A DNA stretch of 64,000 nt from Enterocloster lavalensis. Its GTDB lineage: Bacteria; Bacillota; Clostridia; Lachnospirales; Lachnospiraceae. The position numbers were made by a program, and so were the translations under genes. Each line of letters starts with the position of its first letter. The first letter of the stretch is position 1. The notes below the pieces were generated by a model, which made no database searches, was not told the origin of the DNA, and was given only the letters and a program-made list of their open reading frames with translations. Positions 34,705 to 42,863 of this stretch are shown piece after piece. The stretch is taken from the NCBI RefSeq assembly GCF_902364025.1, contig NZ_CABJCG010000009.1, positions 64,965 through 128,964 on the forward strand. Direction: 5' to 3'.

Positions 34705-35907
34705 ATGAAGATAACAAAGGTTGACGTTTATATGCTGGACGCGGGGGAGCAGAGATGGCAGAGAAAGCCCATCATCTGCCGCATCCACACGGATGAGGGA
34801 ATCTACGGGGACGGCGAGGCGGGAATCGCCCTGGGCATCGGCTCCACCGGCGCGTTCGGAATGGTGAAGGACCTGGCAGGTCTGATCATCGGCATGGACC
34901 CCATGAATGTGGAAGTGATTTGGAACAAGATGTTCAAGTCCAGCTTCTGGGGTATGGGCGGAGGCGCTATCGTGTTCGCCGGAATCAGCGCAATCGACAT
35001 CGCGCTGTGGGATATCAAGGGCAAGGTTCTGGGAGTGCCCTGTTACCAGCTGTTGGGCGGCAAGTTCCGCAGCAAGATGCGTTCCTACGCCTCCCAGCTT
35101 CAGTTCGGCTGGTGCGACCGCATCGGGCCTTACGGAAAGCCGGAGGAGTACGCGGAAATCACCCAGTACGCCCTGGATCAGGGGTATGACGCGGTGAAGA
35201 TCGACTTCACCCAGATTGGCCCCGACGCCACCCACCTGCCCAAGAGCGAGTGCGAGGGCATTCCCACCCGCAAGTTCATCGACATGGTGGAGGCCCGCAT
35301 GAAGGCGGTCCGCGACAACTGCGGCTGGGATTTCGACATGATCGTGGAGAACCACTGCCGGACCGACGCCATCAGCGCGGTGATCATCGGCGAGCTGTGT
35401 GACAAGTACAAGGCCATGGCGCTGGAAGAACCGACGATTCCCATGAACCCCATGATGCACAAGGCGGTTCACGACAAGATCAAGACGCCCATCGCCAGCG
35501 GCGAGCGCATTTTCGGACGTTGGCATTATATGAACAACTTTATGGAGAACAATGTGCAGCTCCTTCAGCCGGATGTGTGCAACTGCGGCGGTCTGACCGA
35601 GGCCAAGAAAATCTGCGACATGGGCCAGGTGTTCGACGTGACCGTGCAGGCTCACTGCGCAGGCTCGCCCATCTCCACCGCGGCGGCCCTGCACCTGGAG
35701 GCGGCGATTCCCAACTTCTGCATCCATGAGCACCATTTCCGCAGCACCCAGCCGTCGCTGACCGTGCTCTGCAAGTACGACTATCAGCCGGAGCGCGGCG
35801 TTTACACCGTGCCGGAGCTGCCGGGCCTGGGCCAGGAAATGTCTCAGTTCGGAATGGATACCGCGCTGATGCACGTGGTTGTGGACAGGGACGAGAGAGG
35901 TCTGTAA
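34705..35907 (+). CDS. Enolase-superfamily (MR/MLE) enzyme
   Basis: A 400-residue mandelate racemase/muconate lactonizing family member. Barrel residues: Lys165 and Asp167 (VKIDF), metal ligands Glu215 (VENH), Glu241 or 242 (LEEP) and Glu267 (GER), and His317 (QAHCAGSP). It resembles acid-sugar dehydratases of the mannonate/galactonate type but the substrate is not clear. Last gene of the TctC operon before a strong terminator, so it may remove or add water on a related hydroxy acid. GGAGAG ribosome site. Confidence 0.84.
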   Translation: MKITKVDVYMLDAGEQRWQRKPIICRIHTDEGIYGDGEAGIALGIGSTGAFGMVKDLAGLIIGMDPMNVEVIWNKMFKSSFWGMGGGAIVFAGISAIDIALWDIKGKVLGVPCYQLLGGKFRSKMRSYASQLQFGWCDRIGPYGKPEEYAEITQYALDQGYDAVKIDFTQIGPDATHLPKSECEGIPTRKFIDMVEARMKAVRDNCGWDFDMIVENHCRTDAISAVIIGELCDKYKAMALEEPTIPMNPMMHKAVHDKIKTPIASGERIFGRWHYMNNFMENNVQLLQPDVCNCGGLTEAKKICDMGQVFDVTVQAHCAGSPISTAAALHLEAAIPNFCIHEHHFRSTQPSLTVLCKYDYQPERGVYTVPELPGLGQEMSQFGMDTALMHVVVDRDERGL

Positions 35908-35916
35908 CTGGTATGG

Positions 35917-35969
35917 GCGTCCGCAGGGCGATGGCCGTGAGAGGCCGTCCCTGCGGGCGCTGTTTTGTT
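35917..35969 (+). terminator. Terminator of the TctC-PrpD-lyase-enolase operon
   Basis: A long GC-rich hairpin: outer arms GCGTCCGCAGGG (35917-35928) and CCCTGCGGGCGC, an inner GGCC/GGCC stem, then TGTTTTGTTT to about 35969. Confidence 0.85.
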
Positions 35970-35976
35970 TGGGGGT

Positions 35977-36077
35977 GATGGGCGGTGGGGCGCAGTCAGC
36001 GGGCGATTGCTGTGAGATGGGCGGTGGGGCGCAGCCAGCGGGCGATTGCTGCGTGTGATGGGCCGTGGAGCGCAGTC
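35977..36077. repeat. 39/41-bp GC-rich tandem repeat, 2.5 copies
   Basis: The unit beginning GATGGGCGGTGGGGCGCAG starts at 35977, 36016 and (diverged, partial) 36057. Copies one and two differ at only a few bases. It fills the gap between the terminator and the LarA gene. No transposase or gene signal is associated; it may be simple slippage-derived sequence. Confidence 0.75.
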
Positions 36078-36123
36078 CCGCCGCCGGGAGAGACGTTTGG
36101 TACAGCCTGCAAGGAGGAGCTAT

Positions 36124-37404
36124 ATGAGAATTGACCTTCCCTACGACACGAAAACGGTGCCGCTTATAATCGGGGAACAAAATCTGGAAAAAGTTGTAAT
36201 ATCGCACATCAGCGAGGCTTCCGGGGAGGGAACCCAGGAAGAGATGGTGCGCCGGGCTTTGGAGCGGCCGGTGGGCACGCCGCGCCTGCGGGAACTGGCC
36301 CGGGGGAAGAAGCGGGTGGTGCTGGTGACCAGCGACCACACCCGGGCGGTGCCCAGCAAAATCACGCTTCCGATCCTGCTGGCGGAGATTCGGGCGGGCA
36401 ATCCCGATGCAGAGATCACGATCCTGATCGCCACCGGCCTTCACCGGGAGACCACCAGGGAGGAGCAGATCCGCATGTTCGGGTCTGAGATTGTGGAGCG
36501 CGAGCGGATCGTGGTAAACAGGGCCTTTGAGAAGGACGAATTTGTCTCAATGGGGGAGCTGCCCTCGGGGGCCGGGTTTTATGTGAACCGGCTGGCCGTG
36601 GACTGTGATCTGCTGGTGACCGAGGGATTTATCGAGCCCCATTTCTTTGCCGGTTTCTCCGGCGGGAGAAAGAGTATTCTTCCGGGAATCTGCTCCGCGG
36701 AGACGGTGAATGAGAACCATTCCTATAAGGCCATCGCCAGCCCGTTCGCCACGGCCGGGGTGCTGGAGGGAAATCCCATCCACGAGGACATGATCTGCGC
36801 GGCCAGGCGGGTCAACGTGCAGTTTATCCTGAATGTGGCCCTCAACGCCCGCAAGGAGATTATCGCGGCCTTTGCCGGGGATGTGGAAGCCGCCCATCTG
36901 GAGGGCTGCCGGTATATCCGCAGCATCTCCGAGGAACCAGCGGTGACCGGGGACATTGTAGTCACCTCCAACGGGGGCTATCCGTTGGATCAGAACCTGT
37001 ACCAGTCGCCCAAGGCGGTGGCCACGGCGGAGGCCTGCGCAGGGGAGGACGGGGTGATCATCATGGTCTGCGCGTGCCGGGAAGGCATCGGCGGTTCCTA
37101 TTTTGAGGAACTGATCATGGGCGGAAATCCGCAGGAGATCGACCGGAAGCTGTCCGCGGTGCCGCCCCGGGAGACGATCCCGGAACAGTGGTGCGCCCAG
37201 ATATACGCCAGGATTCTGCAAAGGCATCCGGTGATCCTGGTGACTACGTATCTGGACCCGGAGGTGGTACGGCGGGCCAACATGATTCCGGCGTCCACGC
37301 CGGATGAGGCGCTGGCAATGGCATTTGAGATGAGAGGAAAGGACGCCAGGGTGGTGGTGATCCCGGACGGTGTGTCCGTGATGATCACAAAACCGGTATC
37401 CTGA
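36124..37404 (+). CDS. LarA-family (lactate racemase-like) protein
   Basis: A 426-residue homologue of the nickel-pincer racemase LarA. Expected catalytic positions are all present: Asp71 and Arg74 (DHTRAVP), His107 (ATGLHR), His173 (EPHFFAG) and the cofactor-binding Lys183 (SGGRKSILPG), each one position from the Lactobacillus plantarum enzyme as I recall it. The protein probably needs the Ni-pincer cofactor; no larB, larC or larE lies in this window. Together with the UxaA genes that follow, it may racemise or epimerise a 2-hydroxy acid. Start at 36124 follows AAGGAGGAG; upstream ATGs in the repeat region lack ribosome sites. Confidence 0.85.
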   Translation: MRIDLPYDTKTVPLIIGEQNLEKVVISHISEASGEGTQEEMVRRALERPVGTPRLRELARGKKRVVLVTSDHTRAVPSKITLPILLAEIRAGNPDAEITILIATGLHRETTREEQIRMFGSEIVERERIVVNRAFEKDEFVSMGELPSGAGFYVNRLAVDCDLLVTEGFIEPHFFAGFSGGRKSILPGICSAETVNENHSYKAIASPFATAGVLEGNPIHEDMICAARRVNVQFILNVALNARKEIIAAFAGDVEAAHLEGCRYIRSISEEPAVTGDIVVTSNGGYPLDQNLYQSPKAVATAEACAGEDGVIIMVCACREGIGGSYFEELIMGGNPQEIDRKLSAVPPRETIPEQWCAQIYARILQRHPVILVTTYLDPEVVRRANMIPASTPDEALAMAFEMRGKDARVVVIPDGVSVMITKPVS

Positions 37405-37424
37405 GAGAATAAGGAGGTAAGGTT

Positions 37425-37715
37425 ATGTATCTGGCTTTGAAGGTGAGCGACCTGGACAATGTGGCGACTGTGTTCGCGGAGGGAATCCAGGCGGGAGCGG
37501 AGATTGAGGTGAGGGACAAGAAGGGGGAGTCCGTGGTGATACGCGCCCTGGACCCCATTCCATACGGCCATAAGGTGGCGGTTCGGGAGATTGAGACCGG
37601 GGAACAGATCATGAAGTACGGCGAGGAGATCGGCGTGGCCAGCCGGGAGATATCGGCGGGAAACCACGTCCATGTGCACAATCTGGACAGTATGAGGGGC
37701 AGAGGGGATTTGTAG
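37425..37715 (+). CDS. UxaA-type SAF domain protein (small subunit)
   Basis: A 96-residue protein corresponding to the N-terminal SAF domain of altronate/galactarate dehydratases, with the typical sequence DPIPYGHKVAV (45-55) and HNLDS near the end. AAGGAGG ribosome site. The catalytic domain is encoded separately at 37827-38990, so this enzyme is split, as in several Firmicutes. Confidence 0.85.
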   Translation: MYLALKVSDLDNVATVFAEGIQAGAEIEVRDKKGESVVIRALDPIPYGHKVAVREIETGEQIMKYGEEIGVASREISAGNHVHVHNLDSMRGRGDL

Positions 37716-37794
37716 CGGCGGAGACGCAGCGGACGCGGAGGGCCGGAGATGTGAATGCTGGTATGAGATTCGCAGGCCCGGCGCCAGGTACATT

Positions 37795-37809
37795 TTACAA
37801 TATTTGTAA
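37795..37809. promoter_or_regulatory. 15-bp palindrome between the two UxaA genes
   Basis: TTACAA-TAT-TTGTAA is a perfect palindrome, ending 17 bases before the ATG of the large UxaA gene. It may be an operator or a translation-control hairpin; no promoter is obvious nearby. Confidence 0.35.
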
Positions 37810-37826
37810 GGACTAGGAGGGGCAAT

Positions 37827-38990
37827 ATGATATTTCAAGGATATGTGAGACCGGACGGAACGGTGGGCAGCCGCAACCTGGTTGCGGTGATTCCCAGCGT
37901 GGTGTGCGCCAACGACGTGGCCCAGGCCATTGTGGCCCAGGTGCAGGGCACGGTGGGGCTGTACCACCACCAGGGCTGCTGCCAGCTGCCGCCGGATCTG
38001 GACCGGGTGACGGAGACATTGATCGGCCTGGGCTGCGGGCCCAATGTGGGAGCGGCTTTGGTGGTCAGCCTGGGCTGCGAGGGCACGGACCACGAGCGGC
38101 TGGTACAGGAAATTGCACGGACGGGCAAGCCGGTGGAGATCATCCGCATTCAGCAGCTGGGCGGGGTCAGCAAGGCCATCGCCGCGGGCATCGACGCCGC
38201 ATCCAGGCTGGTGCGGGCCATTGCGCCCCAGCAGCGCCGGGAGGCGGATATCTCCAAGGTGGTATTGGCCATCAAGTGCGGGGCGTCGGACACCACCTCC
38301 GGCATGGCTTCCAACTGCGCGCTGGGTTATGTGGCGGATAAGCTGGTGGACCTGGGCGGAACCGTGGTGTTTGGAGAAACCACGGAATTTCTGGGCGCGG
38401 AGCACATTTTGAAGCGCCGGGCCGTGAACGCGCAGGTGGCGGACAAGATCGATGAGATTGTGGCCCGCATGGAGAGCCGGGCCAAGTCCCTGGGCTGCGA
38501 CATGCGCAAGGGACAGCCCACGCCGGGCAACATCGAGGGCGGCCTGTCCTCCATCGAGGAGAAATCCCTGGGCGCTATCGTCAAGTCCGGTACCAGGCCC
38601 ATCCAGGGCGTGATGGAGTACACGGATCGGGTGGGGGACCGCAAGGGCCTCTGGATCAAAGATACGCCGGGCCGTGAGCCGGAGATTCTCACGGGCATGG
38701 CCTGCACGGGCGCGCAGCTGATGATGTTCTCAACCGGACGGGGCGCTCCCCAAGGCTTCCCCACCATGCCGGTGGTGAAGGTCTGCGGAAACCCCATTAC
38801 CTACCGGAATATGGAAAATGATATGGATATCAACGCCGGATTGATCATCGAGGGGAAAAAGTCCATTGAGCAGGTGGGCGAGGAAGTGTTTGAGAAGATC
38901 GTGGAGGTGTTGAACGGTGGGATGAGTAAGAATGAGAGTCTGCATTATTATAGTTCCATTGATATTTATACGTTGGGGCCGGTGATTTAA
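37827..38990 (+). CDS. UxaA-family dehydratase catalytic subunit
   Basis: A 387-residue homologue of the D-altronate/D-galactarate dehydratase catalytic domain. It starts with FQGYVRPDGTVGSRN, the family opening; HHQGCCQ (near 49) and CGASDTTSG (near 152) supply the conserved Cys/His region that binds the metal. It dehydrates aldonic or aldaric acids to 2-keto-3-deoxy products. Ribosome site TAGGAGGGG. Partner small subunit at 37425. The LarA homologue upstream may feed it the right stereoisomer. Confidence 0.87.
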   Translation: MIFQGYVRPDGTVGSRNLVAVIPSVVCANDVAQAIVAQVQGTVGLYHHQGCCQLPPDLDRVTETLIGLGCGPNVGAALVVSLGCEGTDHERLVQEIARTGKPVEIIRIQQLGGVSKAIAAGIDAASRLVRAIAPQQRREADISKVVLAIKCGASDTTSGMASNCALGYVADKLVDLGGTVVFGETTEFLGAEHILKRRAVNAQVADKIDEIVARMESRAKSLGCDMRKGQPTPGNIEGGLSSIEEKSLGAIVKSGTRPIQGVMEYTDRVGDRKGLWIKDTPGREPEILTGMACTGAQLMMFSTGRGAPQGFPTMPVVKVCGNPITYRNMENDMDINAGLIIEGKKSIEQVGEEVFEKIVEVLNGGMSKNESLHYYSSIDIYTLGPVI

Positions 38991-39017
38991 GGATAAGGTT
39001 AGGGGTTTTGATAGAGT

Positions 39018-39052
39018 ACGGCGGCAGGTTTTGGTCTGCTGCCGTTATTTTA
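39018..39052 (+). terminator. Terminator after the UxaA genes
   Basis: ACGGCGGCAG (39018-39027) and CTGCTGCCGT (39036-39045) pair over ten bases including one G-T, followed by TTATTTTA. Confidence 0.75.
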
Positions 39053-39066
39053 GGTTAAAAAATAAA

Positions 39067-39095
39067 TTTACTTTTGCACATATTTGAATTATAAT
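39067..39095 (+). promoter_or_regulatory. Promoter of the AbiE operon
   Basis: TTTACT (39067-39072), 17-base spacer, perfect TATAAT (39090-39095), 24 bases before the ATG. The short AT-rich leader probably includes the autorepression site expected for AbiEi, but no clear inverted repeat was seen. Confidence 0.65.
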
Positions 39096-39119
39096 AGTTG
39101 TGTGAAAGTTGGTGAAAAT

Positions 39120-39713
39120 ATGGAGTACGAAAACATTTTAAAATCGCTTATGGAGGAAAATCAAGGAATTTTAATGGCCGCTAAAGCCCTTGATGCCGGT
39201 GTTTCAAAATATCATTTTTACAAATATGTGAAATCAGAGGAGTTAGAGAAGGCAGCTCCGGGTATTTATGTTTCAGCAGATGCCTGGGGAGATGACCTTT
39301 ACATTTTGCAGGCGAGATATGCCGGGGTCATTTTCTCACATGAGACGGCACTTTATCTTCTGGATTTGGTGGACCGGGAGCCATTGCAGATTACGGTCAC
39401 TGCAAAGGGGAAGTACAATGCGCAGAAACTTACAGAGCAAGGGGTCAAGATTTATCGTATCAAACCGGAACTCCATACCTTGGGGGTCCGTGAACTGCCG
39501 TCACCCGGAGGCCACCAGATCCGTGTGTATAATGCGGAGAGAACCATCTGCGATATGATTCGCAGCCGGAGCAACATTGAAATTCAGGATTATCAGACGG
39601 CATTAAGGAGTTATCTGCGTCTAAAAGAAAAAAATATCCCCTTGCTTATGGAATATGCGGAAGAATTTCATGTGGCAGCCATTTTAAGAACATATCTGGA
39701 GGTGCTTTTATAA
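39120..39713 (+). CDS. AbiEi-type antitoxin
   Basis: A 197-residue protein with an N-terminal winged helix (about 1-55, including SKYHFYKYV) and the AbiEi domain core GIYVS, FSHETALYLLDL and VYNAERTICDMIR. It acts as antitoxin and autorepressor of a type IV toxin-antitoxin/abortive infection system. Start at 39120 (MEYENIL) is favoured because the promoter leaves little room for the upstream alternative. The stop overlaps the toxin start by one base (TAATG). This pair is visibly richer in A and T than its neighbours, suggesting transfer. Confidence 0.87.
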   Translation: MEYENILKSLMEENQGILMAAKALDAGVSKYHFYKYVKSEELEKAAPGIYVSADAWGDDLYILQARYAGVIFSHETALYLLDLVDREPLQITVTAKGKYNAQKLTEQGVKIYRIKPELHTLGVRELPSPGGHQIRVYNAERTICDMIRSRSNIEIQDYQTALRSYLRLKEKNIPLLMEYAEEFHVAAILRTYLEVLL

Positions 39714-40564
39714 TGATTCATACATCACGGCAGCTCAAGGCACTGGTGCGAAATATCTCAAAAGGAGATAGTATGCGGGCGCTGCTTTTGATTCGTAATT
39801 ATTTTATGGAGCGGTTCTTAGAACGGCTTTCCCTGTCGCCATACCGGGGAAACTTTATTTTGAAGGGCGGTATGCTGGTATCGGCCATGGTAGGTATTGA
39901 TGCACGAAGCACGATGGATATTGACACTACAATCAAAAATCTTCCGCTGTCGGTTGAGAGCGCGGAAAGAATTTTAACAGAGATTATCTCCGTTCCCATT
40001 GATGATGGAGTGTTTTTCAAAATAGAGCGCATCGGTGAAATTATGGATGAAACAGAATATAGCGGGATTAGAGCTTCAATGACGGCTTCCATTGACACTA
40101 TGAGAACACCGTTGAAATTGGATATTTCTACTGGGGACCGGATTACTCCAAAAGAAATTGAATATCAGTTTAAGCTGATGTTTGAAGACAGAAGCATATC
40201 TGTATTGGCATATAATCTGGAGACTGTATTGGCCGAGAAAATTGAGACTGTGTTAAGCCGCGGAACCGCTAACACGCGCCTGCGTGACTTTTATGATCTC
40301 TATATTCTCCAACACGATTGCACACAGTCTTTTGATGAAAACACGCTGTCGGCTGCCTTTCGGATTACGTGTGCCCATCGCAACTCACAGGCTGCAGTGA
40401 GCAATGGCATGGAAACACTACATAAGATAAGAGAGAGCATCGAAATGCAGAATCTTTGGATATCCTATCAACAAAAATTTCCGTATGCTAAGAGCATTTC
40501 ATGGGAGGCCGTTATGGAGGCCGTTTGTGATTTGTCGGAGATTTGTATGCCTGCCTCCAACTAA
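39713..40564 (+). CDS. AbiEii-type nucleotidyltransferase toxin
   Basis: A 283-residue nucleotidyltransferase-fold protein. FILKGGMLV (48-56) and STMDIDTTI (66-74) give the G-G plus D-x-D metal site, and VLAEKIETVLSR plus TRLRDFYDLYIL match later AbiEii motifs. In the family the toxin inhibits growth, probably by nucleotidylating RNA, after phage infection. It is directly coupled to the antitoxin and is followed by a bidirectional terminator. Confidence 0.87.
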   Translation: MIHTSRQLKALVRNISKGDSMRALLLIRNYFMERFLERLSLSPYRGNFILKGGMLVSAMVGIDARSTMDIDTTIKNLPLSVESAERILTEIISVPIDDGVFFKIERIGEIMDETEYSGIRASMTASIDTMRTPLKLDISTGDRITPKEIEYQFKLMFEDRSISVLAYNLETVLAEKIETVLSRGTANTRLRDFYDLYILQHDCTQSFDENTLSAAFRITCAHRNSQAAVSNGMETLHKIRESIEMQNLWISYQQKFPYAKSISWEAVMEAVCDLSEICMPASN

Positions 40565-40707
40565 TTTGTAAAAATCGCGCTGAAGGCCTGCCGGCTTACC
40601 GGAAATCTGGACTAGGGTATGGCGGCAAGACTGCTGACCAAGAGAGGTAAGAGGTGACCATCGTAAGACGGTATCATAACAGTAGAAAACCCTTTAACAG
40701 TAAGCAA

Positions 40708-40745
40708 AAAGATGGGGCAGTCTATTTCCTGACTGCCCCATCTTT
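40708..40745. terminator. Bidirectional terminator between AbiEii and aconitase C
   Basis: Fifteen-base perfect arms (AAAGATGGGGCAGTC at 40708-40722 and its complement at 40731-40745) with an 8-base loop. A-runs on one side and T-runs on the other allow it to stop both convergent transcripts. The 140 bases before it (40565-40707) show no gene; they may be a remnant of whatever carried the AbiE genes. Confidence 0.85.
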
Positions 40746-40759
40746 CCGCTGAAAAAGGC

Positions 40760-42721
40760 TTACCTCCCCATCTCCTCCAACTGCCTCTTCAGATAACGAA
40801 GCTGCCCTCCGCAGGAGATCACTTCCAACTCGCTGTCAGACAGCTCCAGCCGCGCCTTAAAGGTGAAATCCTTGGTCACGTCGGTGATCTCCACCTCGCG
40901 GGTCTGCATCTGATCCAGCAGGTTGTGAATTTCCAGGGTATCTTCCATGTCCACCCGGTCATAGTCCGCCGGATCGGCGAAGATCATGGGGATAATGCCG
41001 TGGTTGAGCAGATTTCCCTTGTGGATTCTGGCGATGCTCTTGGCGATCACCGCTTTTACGCCCAGGTACATGGGGTTGATGGCCGCGTGTTCGCGGGAAG
41101 AGCCCTGGCCGTAGTTCTCGCCGCCGATGATGATGCTCTGCCCCATCTGGCGCGCCCGCTCCGCGAAGGAGGGATCGTAGCGGTGATAGCAATACTGGCT
41201 CATCAGCGGGATGTTGGAGCGCATGCTGGAGAACTCGGCGCTGGCCGGCGTGATGTCGTCGGTGGTAATGTTATCCACGGTCTTTAAGCTGATCTGAACC
41301 TTCAAATGCTGCTCGGGTGCATCCGGCACCGGCAGGGGCTTGATGTTGGGGCCGCGCACGACCTCCACCTCTCTGGCTTCCTCCGGGGAAAGGGGCGCTA
41401 CGATCATGGAATCGTCCACCGGGTACTCCTCCGGCTCCTGGATATCTGCCAGTTTCACGATATCATCGCCCAGAATCTCCTCCGCGGAGGCAAAGGTTCC
41501 CATAATGGCCGTGGCCGCCGCGCTCTCGGGGTTGACCAGATAAATCTCAGCCGTGGGGTTGCCCGCCCGGCCCTTGAAGTTCCGGTTGGAGGTGCGCACC
41601 GCCACGCCTTTGGTGGCCGGGGACTGGCCGATGGCGCAGCAGGGGCCGCAGGCCAGCTCCAGCAGGCGTACGCCCGCGTTCAGCAGCATTTCCAGATAGC
41701 CGTCCTTCATCAGCTGCAGGTAAATCTGCTTGGAGGAAATGCCGCAGGTGCAGCTTACGTCCTCGTGGACATGCCTGCCCTGGAACACAAGAGCCGCCTT
41801 GGCGATATCGGAATAGCTGGCGTTGGTGCAGCTTCCGATGAATACCTGCTGAACCTTCTTTTTCTCCACATCCTTAAGCGGAATCACGTTGTCCGGCTGG
41901 TGCGGACATGCGCAGAGGGGAACCAGTTCGCTCAGATTCAGCTCCATTTCCCCGTCGTAGGAGCAGCCCTCGTCCGCGGTCAGCTCCACAAAGTCCGCCT
42001 CCCGCTTCTGGGCCTTCAGGAATTTTCTGACCTGCTCATCTGCCGGGAAAATGGAGGTGGTCGCGCCCATCTCAGCGCCCATGTTGGAAATAGTCGCGCG
42101 CTCGTTCACCGTCAAGGTGGCGGCTCCCGGGCCCACATACTCAAAGACCTTGCCCAGTCCGCCCTTGATGCCCACCCGGCGCAGCATCTCCAGAATCACT
42201 TCCTTGGCGTTGCAGCCTGGCTTCAGGTGGCCGGTCAGGTTTACTTTAATAACCTGAGGCATTTTAAGACGCATGGGAACCCCGGTCATGGCGGTGGCTA
42301 CGTCCATGCCGCCCACGCCGATGCACAGCATGCCGATGGCGCCGCCGTGGGGCGTGTGGCTGTCGCCGCCCATGCTCAGCTTGCCGGGCGCGCCGAAGCG
42401 GGCCACCTGGACGGCGTGGCAGATGCCGTTGCCGGGCCGGGACACGTAAACCCCGTAGCGCTTGGCCACGGATTGCAGGTAAATGTGGTCGTCCGGCGTC
42501 TTGTTGTCCAGATACAGCAGGTTGTGGTCCAGGTAGCTGACGCTGGTCTCCACCTGGGTTCGGTCCAGGCCGATGGCCTCGAAGGCCAGATAGGTCATCA
42601 CCGCGTTGATGTCATGGGTCAGGGTCTGGTCCACTTTCAGGAAGATCTCCTCCCCCGGGACCATGTCCGACGGCTTTGCCAGATGGGCCGCCAGAATCTT
42701 TTTCGTCAAATTCATGTTCAT
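40760..42721 (-). CDS. Aconitase-family hydratase C
   Basis: A 653-residue single-chain aconitase-superfamily enzyme, the third in the window. Cluster ligands are in IGSCTNA and ACGPCC, and the swivel motif ENYGQGSSREHAA is conserved. The start at 42721 (MNMNLTKK) has GGAGGA 6 bases upstream. It differs from A and B by ACGPCCAIGQSP after the cluster and AGNPTAE where they have CGTADAS, so its substrate pocket is probably different. It may be the housekeeping aconitase or homologous isopropylmalate-type enzyme; it has its own promoter and lies behind a LysR gene. Confidence 0.86.
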   Translation of the reverse strand: MNMNLTKKILAAHLAKPSDMVPGEEIFLKVDQTLTHDINAVMTYLAFEAIGLDRTQVETSVSYLDHNLLYLDNKTPDDHIYLQSVAKRYGVYVSRPGNGICHAVQVARFGAPGKLSMGGDSHTPHGGAIGMLCIGVGGMDVATAMTGVPMRLKMPQVIKVNLTGHLKPGCNAKEVILEMLRRVGIKGGLGKVFEYVGPGAATLTVNERATISNMGAEMGATTSIFPADEQVRKFLKAQKREADFVELTADEGCSYDGEMELNLSELVPLCACPHQPDNVIPLKDVEKKKVQQVFIGSCTNASYSDIAKAALVFQGRHVHEDVSCTCGISSKQIYLQLMKDGYLEMLLNAGVRLLELACGPCCAIGQSPATKGVAVRTSNRNFKGRAGNPTAEIYLVNPESAAATAIMGTFASAEEILGDDIVKLADIQEPEEYPVDDSMIVAPLSPEEAREVEVVRGPNIKPLPVPDAPEQHLKVQISLKTVDNITTDDITPASAEFSSMRSNIPLMSQYCYHRYDPSFAERARQMGQSIIIGGENYGQGSSREHAAINPMYLGVKAVIAKSIARIHKGNLLNHGIIPMIFADPADYDRVDMEDTLEIHNLLDQMQTREVEITDVTKDFTFKARLELSDSELEVISCGGQLRYLKRQLEEMGR

Positions 42722-42812
42722 GTAAGTTCCTCCAGGTTTCTTAAATTCGGCTGAGCCGGTGAAGGGAGCGTTGGGGCACAAAAAAGCCTCCCCCACAATG
42801 GTTGTTAAGACC

Positions 42813-42842
42813 ATTATAAGGCAGGCTGAGCCTATAAGTAAA
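42813..42842 (-). promoter_or_regulatory. Promoter of aconitase C
   Basis: On the minus strand TTTACT (42842-42837), 18-base spacer and perfect TATAAT (42818-42813). The spacer contains a GGCT-C-AGCC palindrome, a possible operator. A small hairpin and a G-rich, T-rich segment follow in the leader. Confidence 0.6.
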
Positions 42843-42863
42843 ATTGGATTTTGCTAATAAGGG

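Noticed and set aside
36046..36123. N-terminal extension of the LarA homologue
   Set aside because: The open frame continues into the tandem repeat, but only ATG 36124 has a ribosome site and gives the family N-terminus.
33910..36444. Very long open frame on the minus strand (over 800 codons)
   Set aside because: It runs antisense to the lyase, enolase-family and LarA genes, is rich in His, Arg and Gly as expected of a GC-rich shadow frame, and has no family motif or ribosome site.
40565..40707. Remnant of a mobile element next to AbiE
   Set aside because: Suggestive position, but no terminal repeats, recombinase fragment or recognisable gene piece could be identified.
41306..42754. 482-codon plus-strand frame opposite aconitase C
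   Set aside because: Antisense shadow of a gene with intact catalytic motifs; its composition is Ala/His/Gly-rich and no domain is recognisable.
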